From Vineibacter terrae (GTDB taxonomy: Bacteria > Pseudomonadota > Alphaproteobacteria > Reyranellales > Reyranellaceae), in assembly GCF_008039615.1 (NCBI RefSeq), contig NZ_VDUZ01000026.1, positions 56,367 through 120,366 of the forward strand: a DNA stretch of 64,000 nt, in the 5' to 3' direction. Numbering within the stretch: position 1 is the first letter of the stretch; the number at the start of each line of letters is the position of its first letter. The position numbers and the translations under genes are program-made. Positions 17,954-27,201 of the stretch are shown here, piece after piece. The notes beneath the pieces were generated by a model. The model saw only the letters and a program-made list of their open reading frames with translations. It searched no databases and was not told the origin of the DNA.

Positions 17954-18934
17954 CTACCCCGGAGCCGCCGCGCAGCATTCGGCGCACCAGATGTTCTCAC
18001 CCTTGCGCCGCCACTCCGAGGCGCCGAAATGCAGGTGCTCGACCCCGGCGTCGGCCACCTGCGCCAGCGGCAGGACACGATGGATATGCGCCGGATCCGG
18101 CCATGACGGCGCCGCCGGCTGGCGTCCGACGCGCCGGATCGTATGCGCCAGCGGCGGGTTGATGAATACCGGCACCGACAGCCGCTCCCGCGACCGTGAC
18201 GGGTTGACCACGCGATGCGGCGCCGCGAACAGGTCGCCCCAGGTCGCGAACTGCAGCAGCTCGCCGATATTGACCACCACGAGCTCGGGCGCCGCCGGCA
18301 CGTCGATCCACCGCACGCCGCGGTCCAACACCTGCAGGCCGCCGATGTCATCCTGGAACAGCAGGGTCAGCCACGAGAAGTCGCAATGCGCCGCCACGCC
18401 CCGGCGCCTTTCGCCACCGTCCGGCTGCGCGTGATAGCGGATGAGCTTGAGCAGCGTGTAGGCATCGTCCGATGCCGCGCCGAACGCGTCCGGCGATGCG
18501 CCGATGGCCTGCGCCAGCGACGCCAGCAGCAAACGGCCGATGTCCTCGGCGCCGCGCAGGAGCGCCTGCACGTCGCAGCGCAGCGCCGGATCCGGCGGCC
18601 ACAGGTTCGGGCCTTCCAGCCGGTGCCATGGCTGCCCGGCCGCGCGGGCCGGCCGCTCGCGCGCGAAGTGGATCTGCTCGCGCCAGTCGCGTTCGTTGTG
18701 CATGACGCTGAAGCCGCGGAAATGCGCCGAGCGCGCGATGTCGAGCTGCTGGCGGGCGGCCGCGTCGAGCGCGAAGAGCCGACGCGCCAGGGACACCGCG
18801 TCGCGACGGAAGGGCATGCCGGCCAGCCGGAACGTGCCGACATCGCGGCTCGCCGCATGAAGCGCACGCCGCGCCGACGGATCGCCCGCCACCAGCGCGG
18901 CGGCATCGATGACCGGCAGCGCTGCCATCGTCAT
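17954..18934 (-). CDS. 2-oxoglutarate/Fe(II) oxygenase of the isopenicillin-N-synthase type
   Basis: A 326-residue enzyme with the DIOX_N-like region (LPVIDAAALVAGDPSARRAL, then RGFSVMHNERDWREQIHF) and the double-stranded beta-helix core. The Fe(II) ligands are H183 and D185 in AAHCDFSWLTLLFQDD and H240 in APHRVVNPS. R251 and S253 (RLS) bind 2-oxoglutarate. A Cys-rich tail, ENIWCAECCAAAPG, is notable. GGAGG precedes ATG 18934, which overlaps the stop of the upstream unknown gene (ATGA). The product could be a hydroxylated or desaturated amino acid or small metabolite. Substrate unknown. Confidence 0.85.
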   Translation of the reverse strand: MTMAALPVIDAAALVAGDPSARRALHAASRDVGTFRLAGMPFRRDAVSLARRLFALDAAARQQLDIARSAHFRGFSVMHNERDWREQIHFARERPARAAGQPWHRLEGPNLWPPDPALRCDVQALLRGAEDIGRLLLASLAQAIGASPDAFGAASDDAYTLLKLIRYHAQPDGGERRRGVAAHCDFSWLTLLFQDDIGGLQVLDRGVRWIDVPAAPELVVVNIGELLQFATWGDLFAAPHRVVNPSRSRERLSVPVFINPPLAHTIRRVGRQPAAPSWPDPAHIHRVLPLAQVADAGVEHLHFGASEWRRKGENIWCAECCAAAPG

Positions 18935-19905
18935 GCAGCGCCCTCCTCGGCGAGCAGCCGCAGCAGCAAGGCGCGTCCGGCCACGAGATGATCGGCCAGC
19001 CCCGGGTCGACCGCCTCCCCCCAGAAGCGTCTGGCCAGCTTCGAGCGCACCTTGACGATGTGCGGCTCGCCGGCCAGCTCGCGGCGCAGGATCTCGGGCA
19101 CCGGCGTGAGCGACTTCTCGTGACAGATCTCGAACAGCAGCACGCATGCCGCGGCCACGTCAGGCGTCTGGCCACCCCCGCAACGCGCCAGGCCGGACAG
19201 CAGGCCATCGACCGTCGCGGCAGCGCGCTGCATCAGGCGCGCATGCTCGCCGCGCCGCGCCACCAGCGGCGCCACCGCCGCCGCCAGGACACGGCGATGG
19301 CCACCGGTCGCCGCATCGAAGGTGGTGCGCCGCCCGTCGCGGTCGGGCGCGCCGTAGGCATCGGGGATCGCGACGCCCAGCACCGCCAGGTCCTCGCGCA
19401 CCATGAAGCGCAGATGGTCGACGTCGTGCCAGAAGAACTCGGACGGCGTGCAGGCGTCGCCGTCGGCCATGGTTGTGCTGTCGCGCAGCCCGACCACGCG
19501 CGCTGATGTCGCCCGCAGCCGCAGCAGGTCGACCATATCAAGCGTCTCGAAGCTGGGCAGCATCACGATGGACGGCGCCAGCGCCAGCGCATCGTCGAGC
19601 TCGGCCGCGACGCGCATGCCATACTTGGTCCGCGCGCCGCCGGCATCGAGCAGCGACACATAGTCGAGCGCCAGGCGGATAAGGGCATCGTGGCGGCAGC
19701 CGTCGGTGCCCCATGCCTGCGCCCGCGCCGCGATCGGCGCGAAACGACCGTCGCCGGCATCGCTGCGCCATCTCGCCCGGGTCAGGAGCGGACGCACCAA
19801 AGCCTCGAGCTCGGGCATCGGACACGGACCAACCGCCGGCGCTCCCGCCAGGCGCCGGGTGAGGGCGCGGGCGACCTGCAACGTCAGGCTGGCCGCATCG
19901 GTCAT
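18931..19905 (-). CDS. Unrecognised protein coupled to the 2OG oxygenase
   Basis: A 324-residue Arg/Ala-rich protein that I do not recognise. It has no signal peptide or membrane span. Conserved-looking features are FFWHDVDHLRFMVREDLAVL in the middle, with three acid/His residues close together that could bind a metal, and ICHEKSLTPVPEILRRELAG near the C-terminus. It is translationally coupled to the oxygenase (ATGA), so the two probably act on the same pathway. An in-frame GTG at 19914 is an alternative start. The Shine-Dalgarno GGAGGG lies inside a perfect hairpin (19915-19941). Confidence 0.7.
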   Translation of the reverse strand: MTDAASLTLQVARALTRRLAGAPAVGPCPMPELEALVRPLLTRARWRSDAGDGRFAPIAARAQAWGTDGCRHDALIRLALDYVSLLDAGGARTKYGMRVAAELDDALALAPSIVMLPSFETLDMVDLLRLRATSARVVGLRDSTTMADGDACTPSEFFWHDVDHLRFMVREDLAVLGVAIPDAYGAPDRDGRRTTFDAATGGHRRVLAAAVAPLVARRGEHARLMQRAAATVDGLLSGLARCGGGQTPDVAAACVLLFEICHEKSLTPVPEILRRELAGEPHIVKVRSKLARRFWGEAVDPGLADHLVAGRALLLRLLAEEGAA

Positions 19906-19914
19906 CGGCGACAC

Positions 19915-19941
19915 GCCCTCCTGCGCCGTTCGCAGGAGGGC
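19915..19941 (-). promoter_or_regulatory. Perfect 11-bp hairpin containing a Shine-Dalgarno
   Basis: GCCCTCCTGCG and CGCAGGAGGGC pair perfectly around a 5-base loop. Read on the minus strand, the 3' arm holds GGAGGG, the only ribosome site for the downstream unknown gene at 19905. It lies 10 bases after the acyl-CoA dehydrogenase stop, so it may also reduce read-through. No U-tract follows. Confidence 0.5.
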
Positions 19942-19950
19942 GCCGGCGTC

Positions 19951-21738
<1,788 letters not shown>

Positions 21739-21805
21739 CACCTATCTCCCTGTCGGAAAATCAGAATCGGAAACCAGAACAACGCATTCCGATCCTTGGC
21801 TTCTG

Positions 21806-22252
21806 TCACCTGTCTTCTGAATCGGGGTCGACACCCTTGCCGCGCAGGAACGCCTCGGCCTGGGCCTCGACCTCGCGGAACTCGGCCAGCTGCGCACGCA
21901 GGTCGCGCAGCCGTTTCTCCAGCTCGGCGATGTGCTCGCGGCTCTTGTGCAGCACACCCCTGATCTGCTGCACGCCCGAATGATCGGAATGGTACAGATT
22001 GAGCAGATCGCGGATCTCGCCAAGGCTGAAGCCCAGGCGCTTGCCGCGCAGCACCCAGCCCAGCCGCGCCCGGTCGCCGGCGCTGTAGACACGGGTAGTG
22101 CCCTGACGCTCGGGCGCGATCAGCCCCTCGTCCTCGTAGAAGCGAATCGCGCGCGCCGTGACGCCGAACTCCTTGGCGAGTTCCGCGATAGTCCATGTTC
22201 GCCCCGGCGCCTTCGCTGCGCCGCGCTCGGCATCGAGTGTGGCCTGCGACAT
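21806..22252 (-). CDS. LiuR-like MerR-family regulator
   Basis: A 148-residue MerR regulator. The winged helix reads WTIAELAKEFGVTARAIRFY, then EDEGLIAPERQGTTRVYSAG, followed by the dimerisation coiled coil (HKSREHIAELEKRLRDLRAQ). It lacks the metal-binding Cys pattern of CueR-type proteins. Its closest family is LiuR, which controls leucine/isovalerate and fatty-acid catabolism in proteobacteria. The start is followed upstream by a perfect 22-bp palindrome matching that family's operator. It is 67 bases upstream of the acyl-CoA dehydrogenase gene it probably regulates. Confidence 0.9.
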   Translation of the reverse strand: MSQATLDAERGAAKAPGRTWTIAELAKEFGVTARAIRFYEDEGLIAPERQGTTRVYSAGDRARLGWVLRGKRLGFSLGEIRDLLNLYHSDHSGVQQIRGVLHKSREHIAELEKRLRDLRAQLAEFREVEAQAEAFLRGKGVDPDSEDR

Positions 22253-22265
22253 GAGCCTACCGTAG

Positions 22266-22287
22266 TTGACGTTTACGTAAACGTCAA
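22266..22287. promoter_or_regulatory. Perfect 22-bp palindrome, LiuR-type operator
   Basis: TTGACGTTTAC followed by its exact inverse GTAAACGTCAA forms a perfect dyad 14 bases upstream of the regulator's ATG. It resembles the published LiuR motif as I recall it. It should mediate autoregulation of the regulator/acyl-CoA dehydrogenase operon and may also affect leftward-divergent transcription towards 22470. Confidence 0.8.
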
Positions 22288-22348
22288 TCCACCGAAAAAA
22301 AGTGCCGGCCCGGCGCAACCTCGACCGGCCGGCCAGCGTTGGTGAAAC

Positions 22349-22415
22349 GGCGGGTCTTCCCGCCGATTGTTCCCCATGACGACACACTCGCCCCGCCGCC
22401 AGGCGGGGCTTTTTT
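22349..22415 (+). terminator. Plus-strand intrinsic terminator with an alternative pairing, candidate attenuator
   Basis: GCCCCGCC-gcca-GGCGGGGC followed by TTTTTT (22390-22415) is a strong plus-strand terminator, yet no plus-strand gene lies upstream of it. A preceding hairpin GGCGGG-tctt-CCCGCC (22349-22364) has a 5' arm that could instead pair with the terminator's 5' arm, releasing its 3' arm. It sits in the apparent leader of the gene at 22470. It is either an attenuator or the end of a small RNA of about 100 bases. Confidence 0.6.
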
Positions 22416-22469
22416 CTCCGGCCCTCGCCTGCCTTGGTTTTGCCGCGGGCCCTTCCCATCTGACGACGC

Positions 22470-22817
22470 ATGACGGATGAGCCCGGCGGCAAGACCGCAC
22501 TGATCGTTCCCGATTGGCTGCGGCCCGAGCCGCCGCCGCGCCGGCCGTGGCGCAAGGTGCTGATGGCCCTGGCCGTGGCCGGGTGCTTGGCCCTGTCGCT
22601 GCTGGGCGGCCTGCTGCCGGTCATGCCGGGCTGGATCTTTTTCGTGCTGGCGATCTACCTGCTGGCGACCGAGTTCCGCACCGGCCGGCGCTGGGTGACC
22701 AAGGCGCGCCGGCGCTGGCCGTGGATGTCGGAATGGATCACGCGCGCGCGCAACCACCGCTGGGCGCCGCGCCACCTCGAGGAGTTCGACGACCTCACCG
22801 ATCCGCGGCGGCGCTGA
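22470..22817 (+). CDS. PGPGW-like small membrane protein
   Basis: A 115-residue membrane protein. After a Pro/Arg-rich cytoplasmic start come two hydrophobic segments (VLMALAVAGCLALSLLGGLL and WIFFVLAIYLLATEF) joined by PVMPGW, with basic residues following. This resembles the PGPGW family of putative transmembrane proteins, whose function is unknown. No strong ribosome site is seen. Its 3' end overlaps the convergent histidine kinase gene by 23 bases. Confidence 0.7.
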   Translation: MTDEPGGKTALIVPDWLRPEPPPRRPWRKVLMALAVAGCLALSLLGGLLPVMPGWIFFVLAIYLLATEFRTGRRWVTKARRRWPWMSEWITRARNHRWAPRHLEEFDDLTDPRRR

Positions 22818-23721
22818 CATCGGGCGCCGGGACCGGGTTGGGGAAGCGCACCCGCACGCTGGTGCCGCCCTCGGCGCGACGTGACACGCTCGCCTCGCCG
22901 CCGAGCTGCGCCGAGAGGCCGCGCAGCAGGGTGAAGCCCAGGCCGCCATCGGCCAGGTCGTCATCTCCGTCCGCGATCCCCACTCCGTCGTCCTCGATCA
23001 GCAGCTCGAACTGGCCGTCACGGTCGATCACCTGGATCGTGACCCGCGGCTCCGCCACATCGGCGAAGGCATGGGCCAGGGCGTTGGAGACGGCCTCGGT
23101 GACAATCAGCCCGACGGGGATCGCCACGTCCGGACCAACGGCCATGACGGGGGCGCTGACAGTGAAGCGCACGCCTGGGCCGGCCGGCGCGCTGTCGCCC
23201 ACCGACAGGTGGCGCACGAGGTCGTTGAGGAAGGCCTGAAAATCCACCTGCGTCCAGTTCGTGCGCTCGTACAGATGCCGGTGCAGCAGCGACATGGTCA
23301 GCACCCGGTTCTGCGCGCCGGCGAAGACGCGCCTAATGCGCGGGCTGCGGATGCGGCCGGCCTGCAGGCTGAGCAGGCTGGAGATCATCTGCAGGTTGTT
23401 CTTCACCCGGTGGTGCAGCTCGCGCAGCAGCGCGTCGCGCTGCGCCAGATCGGCCTGCAGCGCCTGCATCGCGACCGGCGCAGGCGGTGATGGTGCCGCC
23501 TCGGGTGGCGCGGATGGCGCCGGCGCTGCCGGCGCGGCGGCCGCGGGCGCCGTCCGGCACCACCGGTCGATCACGATGCAGAAGACCGCCAGCGCCGCAG
23601 CGTAGACAAGCACCGCCAGGATCGCTCCAGGCCAGGATGCCACGACTGTCAGCAGCGCCAGCACCAACCCCGGCGCCAAAGCCGCGGCCGTGAGCAGGAA
23701 TAGCCTGGCCCGCAGCGTCAT
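22795..23721 (-). CDS. HisKA_2-type sensor histidine kinase
   Basis: A 308-residue membrane kinase. Two hydrophobic segments cover residues ~7-52, followed by a Pro/Ala-rich linker. The HisKA_2 domain carries the phospho-acceptor H104 in RELHHRVKNNLQMISSLLSL, and the ATPase domain shows the N box (VTEAVSNALAHAF) and G box (IEDDGVGIADG). Kinases of this class pair with PhyR in alphaproteobacteria. The phyR gene lies nine bases upstream, so phosphorylation of PhyR is very likely. No periplasmic sensor domain is evident, so the signal is unknown. Confidence 0.92.
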   Translation of the reverse strand: MTLRARLFLLTAAALAPGLVLALLTVVASWPGAILAVLVYAAALAVFCIVIDRWCRTAPAAAAPAAPAPSAPPEAAPSPPAPVAMQALQADLAQRDALLRELHHRVKNNLQMISSLLSLQAGRIRSPRIRRVFAGAQNRVLTMSLLHRHLYERTNWTQVDFQAFLNDLVRHLSVGDSAPAGPGVRFTVSAPVMAVGPDVAIPVGLIVTEAVSNALAHAFADVAEPRVTIQVIDRDGQFELLIEDDGVGIADGDDDLADGGLGFTLLRGLSAQLGGEASVSRRAEGGTSVRVRFPNPVPAPDVSAAADR

Positions 23722-23730
23722 GCCGGGCGA

Positions 23731-24528
23731 TCAGATCGCCACGATGTTGAGCGCCTGGGCCATCGCCGTCTTCAGCAGGTCCGGGTCGAACGGCTTGGTG
23801 ATCACGAAGGCAGGCTCGATGCCCTCGCCGGTCAGCAGGCGCTCGGGGTAGCCGGTCACGAAGATGATCGGCACCGACATCGATTTCAGGATCTGGCGTA
23901 CCGCCGCCATGCCGTTGTCGTCGCCGCGCAGCTGGATATCGGCGATCACCAGGTCGGGCGTGTGCTTGGCGGCCAGCGACACGGCTGCGTCCTCGGTGGC
24001 CGCGATGCCGACGACCTGATGGCCGGCGCCGCGCACGATCTTGGCGACATCGAGCGCGATCACGGCCTCGTCCTCGATCACCAGCACCCGCACCGACGCG
24101 ACGCGGCGCAGCTCCTCGCGCGCCGTGCGCAGCGCCTCCTCGGCCTCCGCCGGGGTGATGGCGAGGATGCGCGCGGCGTCCTCGATGGCGAAGCCTTCGA
24201 GCACCGTCAGCAACAGCACCTTGCGCTGCATGTCGGGGATCTCCCCGATCTGCACCTTGAGGCGGCCGGGCGCGGTGCCTGGATCGCCGCCGCCATCGGA
24301 ATCCAGGCCGCCGAACGGCCGCTGCAGCCGGTGGAACAGCGCGAAGACGTCGACCTTGGTCGACGTGCCGTCGCGCATCAGCTCCGGCTGCTGCAGAAGC
24401 ACCTCCACGCACAGGCGCACCCACTGGTCGCCCTTGTCCTGGCTACCGGTCAGGGCGCGCGCATAGCGGCGCAGGAACGGCAGCGTGTCGAGCAGCTGAC
24501 GGGAAGGTTCACTCGCTGTGTTGGACAC
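23731..24528 (-). CDS. phyR: PhyR-type general stress response regulator
   Basis: A 265-residue anti-anti-sigma response regulator. Residues ~14-140 form the sigma-like domain (TLPFLRRYARALTGSQDKGD, then RKVLLLTVLEGFAIEDAARI) and 145-262 the receiver domain with acidic residues E152/D153, phospho-acceptor D197 in VIADIQL, T225 and K245. When phosphorylated, PhyR binds NepR and frees EcfG-type sigma factors. The GTG start at 24528 is chosen because GGGGGG lies seven bases upstream and the length then matches the family. Neither nepR nor ecfG is next to it in this window. Confidence 0.93.
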   Translation of the reverse strand: MSNTASEPSRQLLDTLPFLRRYARALTGSQDKGDQWVRLCVEVLLQQPELMRDGTSTKVDVFALFHRLQRPFGGLDSDGGGDPGTAPGRLKVQIGEIPDMQRKVLLLTVLEGFAIEDAARILAITPAEAEEALRTAREELRRVASVRVLVIEDEAVIALDVAKIVRGAGHQVVGIAATEDAAVSLAAKHTPDLVIADIQLRGDDNGMAAVRQILKSMSVPIIFVTGYPERLLTGEGIEPAFVITKPFDPDLLKTAMAQALNIVAI

Positions 24529-24613
24529 CTCATGCCCCCCGAAACACCAGAAATCGGTCGACCCGGCCGGCGTCAAACCGGATGTCCCCTGACGGCGTTA
24601 CATCCACGCAAGT

Positions 24614-24643
24614 TTCGTAGCGGCGCCAAAGTTACCCTGTCAA
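24614..24643 (-). promoter_or_regulatory. Possible promoter of phyR-kinase operon
   Basis: On the minus strand a perfect TTGACA box is followed after 18 bases by TACGAA, a weak -10 match. I found no GGAAC-N16-GTT EcfG-type promoter here, so sigma-70 control is suggested. Confidence 0.3.
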
Positions 24644-24723
24644 CCAGGCAACTCAACGGTGCTTGCGGATTGTGGAATGCAGCGCCACCATCGGTCAACG
24701 ACGGAGAGGCAACGGGAGCGATC

Positions 24724-26334
24724 ATGGCGGGCAGCGGCTATGACTACATTATCGTGGGCGCCGGCTCGGCCGGCTGCACGCTGGCCTATCGCCTGGCTAT
24801 CGATCCGTCCGTCCGCGTGCTGGTGCTGGAAGCCGGCAGGCCCGATACGCATTTTCTGATCCACATGCCGGCCGGCGTGGTGAGCATGGCCGGCTCCGGG
24901 CGCTACGATTGGGGCTACTGGACCGAACCGCAGGCGCACTGCAAAGACCGCCGCATGTACTGGCCGCGCGGCAAGACGCTGGGCGGCTCGTCGTCGATCA
25001 ACGCCATGCTGTATGTCCGCGGCCATGCCTGGGACTACGACCATTGGCGGCAGCTGGGCAATCCAGGCTGGAGCTACGCCGACGTGCTGCCCTATTTCAT
25101 CAAAGCGCAGCACAACGAACGCGGCGCCTCCGAGCACCATGGCGCCGGCGGGCCGTTGAACGTCGCCGACCAGGTCTCGCCGGCACCGATCAACAACGCC
25201 TTCGTCGAGGCCTGCGTGCAGGCCGGCCACCGGCGCAACGCGGACTTCAACGGCGCCGTGCAGGACGGCGTCGGCTTCTTCCAGGTGACTCAGAAGGGCG
25301 GCAAGCGCTGGAGCGCGGCGCAGGCCTATCTGCGGCCGGCGCTGGCGCGCGGCAACGTGACCGTGCTCACCCAGGCGCACGTGGCGCGCGTGATCATCGA
25401 GAACGGTCGCGCCACCGGCGTCGCCTATCGCAAGGACGGCAAGGACACGGTGGCGCATGCCGCGCGCGAGGTCGTGCTGTCGGGCGGCGCCGTCAACTCG
25501 CCGCAGCTGCTGATGCTGTCGGGCGTCGGACCAGCCGACCACCTCAAGGCACATGGCATCGCCGTCGTCGCCGACGTGCCTGGGGTCGGCGCCAACCTGC
25601 AGGACCACCTCGACGCCGCGACGCTCTACTACTGCACGACCCGCGACACCTACGACACCGCCAGCAAGCTGGCGACCTTCGCCAGGTACGTGTTCGCCAA
25701 GACAGGCCCGGGCACGTCCTGCATCGCCGAAAGCGGCGGCTTCCTGCGCACCGGCGAGGGGCTTGCCGCGCCCGACATCCAGCTGCACTTCATCCCTGCC
25801 TTCGTGATCGACCACGGCCGCACCCGCATGAAGCGCAACGGCATGACCCTGCATGTCTGCCTGCTGCGGCCCGAAAGCCGCGGCAGCATCCGGCTGAAGA
25901 GCGCCGACCCGATGGCCGACGCCGCAATCGACGCCAACTACCTGGCCGAGCCCAGGGACCTGCAGGGGCTGGTGCGCGGCACCCGCATCGCACGCGAGAT
26001 CTTCGCCCAGGCCGCGCTTGCCCCCTTTCGCGGCAGCGAGCTGGAGCCCGGCGCCGGCAAGCAATCCGATGCCGACCTGGCCGACTGGGTGCGCGCGCGG
26101 TGCGAGACGATCTATCACCCGGTCGGCAGCTGCCGCATGGGCCCCGAAACCGATTCATCCGCCGTGGTCGACACGGCGCTGCGCGTGCGCGGCGTTGCCG
26201 GCCTGCGCGTGGTCGATGCCTCGATCATGCCGACGCTGGTCGGCGGCAACACCAACGCGCCCACCATCATGATCGCCGAGCGCGCCGCCGACCTGATGCT
26301 GGGCGAGGCCGTACCGGCCCGGCAGGCGGCTTGA
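24724..26334 (+). CDS. GMC-family FAD oxidoreductase (choline dehydrogenase-like)
   Basis: A 536-residue flavoenzyme with the FAD-binding motif YIIVGAGSAGCTLAYRL at the N-terminus, the GMC signature WPRGKTLGGSSSINAMLYVR, LSGGAVNSPQLLMLSGVG and the C-terminal YHPVGSCRMG containing the active-site His, ending with VGGNTNAPTIMIAERAADLM. Relatives oxidise choline, long-chain alcohols or polyethylene glycol. No betaine aldehyde dehydrogenase lies nearby, so alcohol oxidation is left open. GGGAG precedes the ATG. A small membrane protein gene follows after two bases. Confidence 0.93.
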   Translation: MAGSGYDYIIVGAGSAGCTLAYRLAIDPSVRVLVLEAGRPDTHFLIHMPAGVVSMAGSGRYDWGYWTEPQAHCKDRRMYWPRGKTLGGSSSINAMLYVRGHAWDYDHWRQLGNPGWSYADVLPYFIKAQHNERGASEHHGAGGPLNVADQVSPAPINNAFVEACVQAGHRRNADFNGAVQDGVGFFQVTQKGGKRWSAAQAYLRPALARGNVTVLTQAHVARVIIENGRATGVAYRKDGKDTVAHAAREVVLSGGAVNSPQLLMLSGVGPADHLKAHGIAVVADVPGVGANLQDHLDAATLYYCTTRDTYDTASKLATFARYVFAKTGPGTSCIAESGGFLRTGEGLAAPDIQLHFIPAFVIDHGRTRMKRNGMTLHVCLLRPESRGSIRLKSADPMADAAIDANYLAEPRDLQGLVRGTRIAREIFAQAALAPFRGSELEPGAGKQSDADLADWVRARCETIYHPVGSCRMGPETDSSAVVDTALRVRGVAGLRVVDASIMPTLVGGNTNAPTIMIAERAADLMLGEAVPARQAA

Positions 26335-26336
26335 CC

Positions 26337-26600
26337 ATGGGCCCCTCCGTCCAGCGCAGCCGCGCCACGGCCACGATCCTGCGGCTCGCCGGCATCGGCG
26401 ACATCGCGCTGGGCGTGCTCGCCGCGCTGGGCGGCGAGTCGATCCTGCCGCTGGGCGAGGTCGCGCCCGGCCTGCGCCTGTGGTGGATCGTCGGTGCGGT
26501 GCTGGCGGCCGGCGGCATCGGCGTCCTGCTCTGCGCGCACCTGCTGGACCGCCGGCGCAGCGACAGTGGCGGCGGTTCCGGTCCGGTGCAACGCGGCTGA
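26337..26600 (+). CDS. Small two-span membrane protein
   Basis: An 87-residue protein, not recognised. Two hydrophobic stretches (LAGIGDIALGVLAALGG and LWWIVGAVLAAGGIGVLLCA) are joined by a short loop, followed by a basic and Gly/Ser-rich tail. The gene starts two bases after the GMC oxidoreductase stop, so it is probably translated by coupling and may anchor or assist that enzyme. That role is inference. Confidence 0.6.
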   Translation: MGPSVQRSRATATILRLAGIGDIALGVLAALGGESILPLGEVAPGLRLWWIVGAVLAAGGIGVLLCAHLLDRRRSDSGGGSGPVQRG

Positions 26601-26629
26601 CGCACGGCCATCTTCAGGGAGAGGCCAGC

Positions 26630-27169
26630 ATGGGAAAGGGAGCACGGATCTGGGCTGGCCTGGTGCTGGCGTGCCTGACGCTGGCTGCCTGCTACGAGAC
26701 GGCGCCCGGCGTGCTGGGCCGCGGCGCCGATGTCGCGCTGTCGTCCGGCATCTATCGCTGCGAGAACGACAAGGACAGCCAGGTGTCGATCGCGTCGATA
26801 TCGGCCGCAGCCCAGCTCGCCCCCGACGACGTGGTCTACGTCGCCACGATGGAGAAAAGCCGCTACCTCGTGCGCATCGCCGCCATGGCCGACGGCCTGT
26901 TCCTGCTCGAAGGCCGCGACGACTACCGCCGGGCCTATCACCTCTTTGCGCGTCGGCAGGGCAATGACGGCTATGAGCTGCTGGTCGCCGATTCCGCCGG
27001 CGCCCGGGCGCGGCTGACGGCGCTGGCCGGCGCGCACGGCGTGGCGATCGAGTTTCCGAACATGGGCCCGCCGCGCATCGCGGGCACGCCGCAGAGCGAG
27101 CGCGCCTTCCTGATGGCCCACACCCCCACCGAGCTGCAGCGTGTCAGCACCTGCCGCCTCGTGCCGTGA
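26630..27169 (+). CDS. Predicted lipoprotein of unknown function
   Basis: A 179-residue protein with a lipoprotein signal peptide: a hydrophobic core followed by the lipobox LAAC at residue ~20-23. The mature part (GIYRCENDKDSQVSIASISA, then YVATMEKSRYLVRIAAMADG, then GYELLVADSAGAR) shows two similar beta-rich segments. It is probably attached to the inner or outer membrane facing the periplasm. GGAGAGG sits before the ATG. It is followed by a 13-bp hairpin. Confidence 0.75.
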   Translation: MGKGARIWAGLVLACLTLAACYETAPGVLGRGADVALSSGIYRCENDKDSQVSIASISAAAQLAPDDVVYVATMEKSRYLVRIAAMADGLFLLEGRDDYRRAYHLFARRQGNDGYELLVADSAGARARLTALAGAHGVAIEFPNMGPPRIAGTPQSERAFLMAHTPTELQRVSTCRLVP

Positions 27170-27198
27170 TCACCTCTCCCGCCAAGCGGGAGAGGTGA
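27170..27198. terminator. 13-bp hairpin between convergent genes
   Basis: TCACCTCTCCCGC and GCGGGAGAGGTGA pair perfectly around a 3-base loop, directly after the lipoprotein stop. No T-tract follows. The same CTCTCCCGC hairpin recurs around 6890 and at 63489-63627, so it is also a dispersed repeat. Confidence 0.7.
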
Positions 27199-27201
27199 AG
27201 A

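Noticed and set aside
23962..24723. Long N-terminal extension of the GMC oxidoreductase
   Set aside because: It is antisense to phyR. The FAD-binding motif begins right after ATG 24724, which has its own ribosome site.
24529..24723. EcfG-type promoter (GGAAC-N16-GTT) before phyR
   Set aside because: GGAAT at about 24675 has no properly spaced -10 element on either strand.
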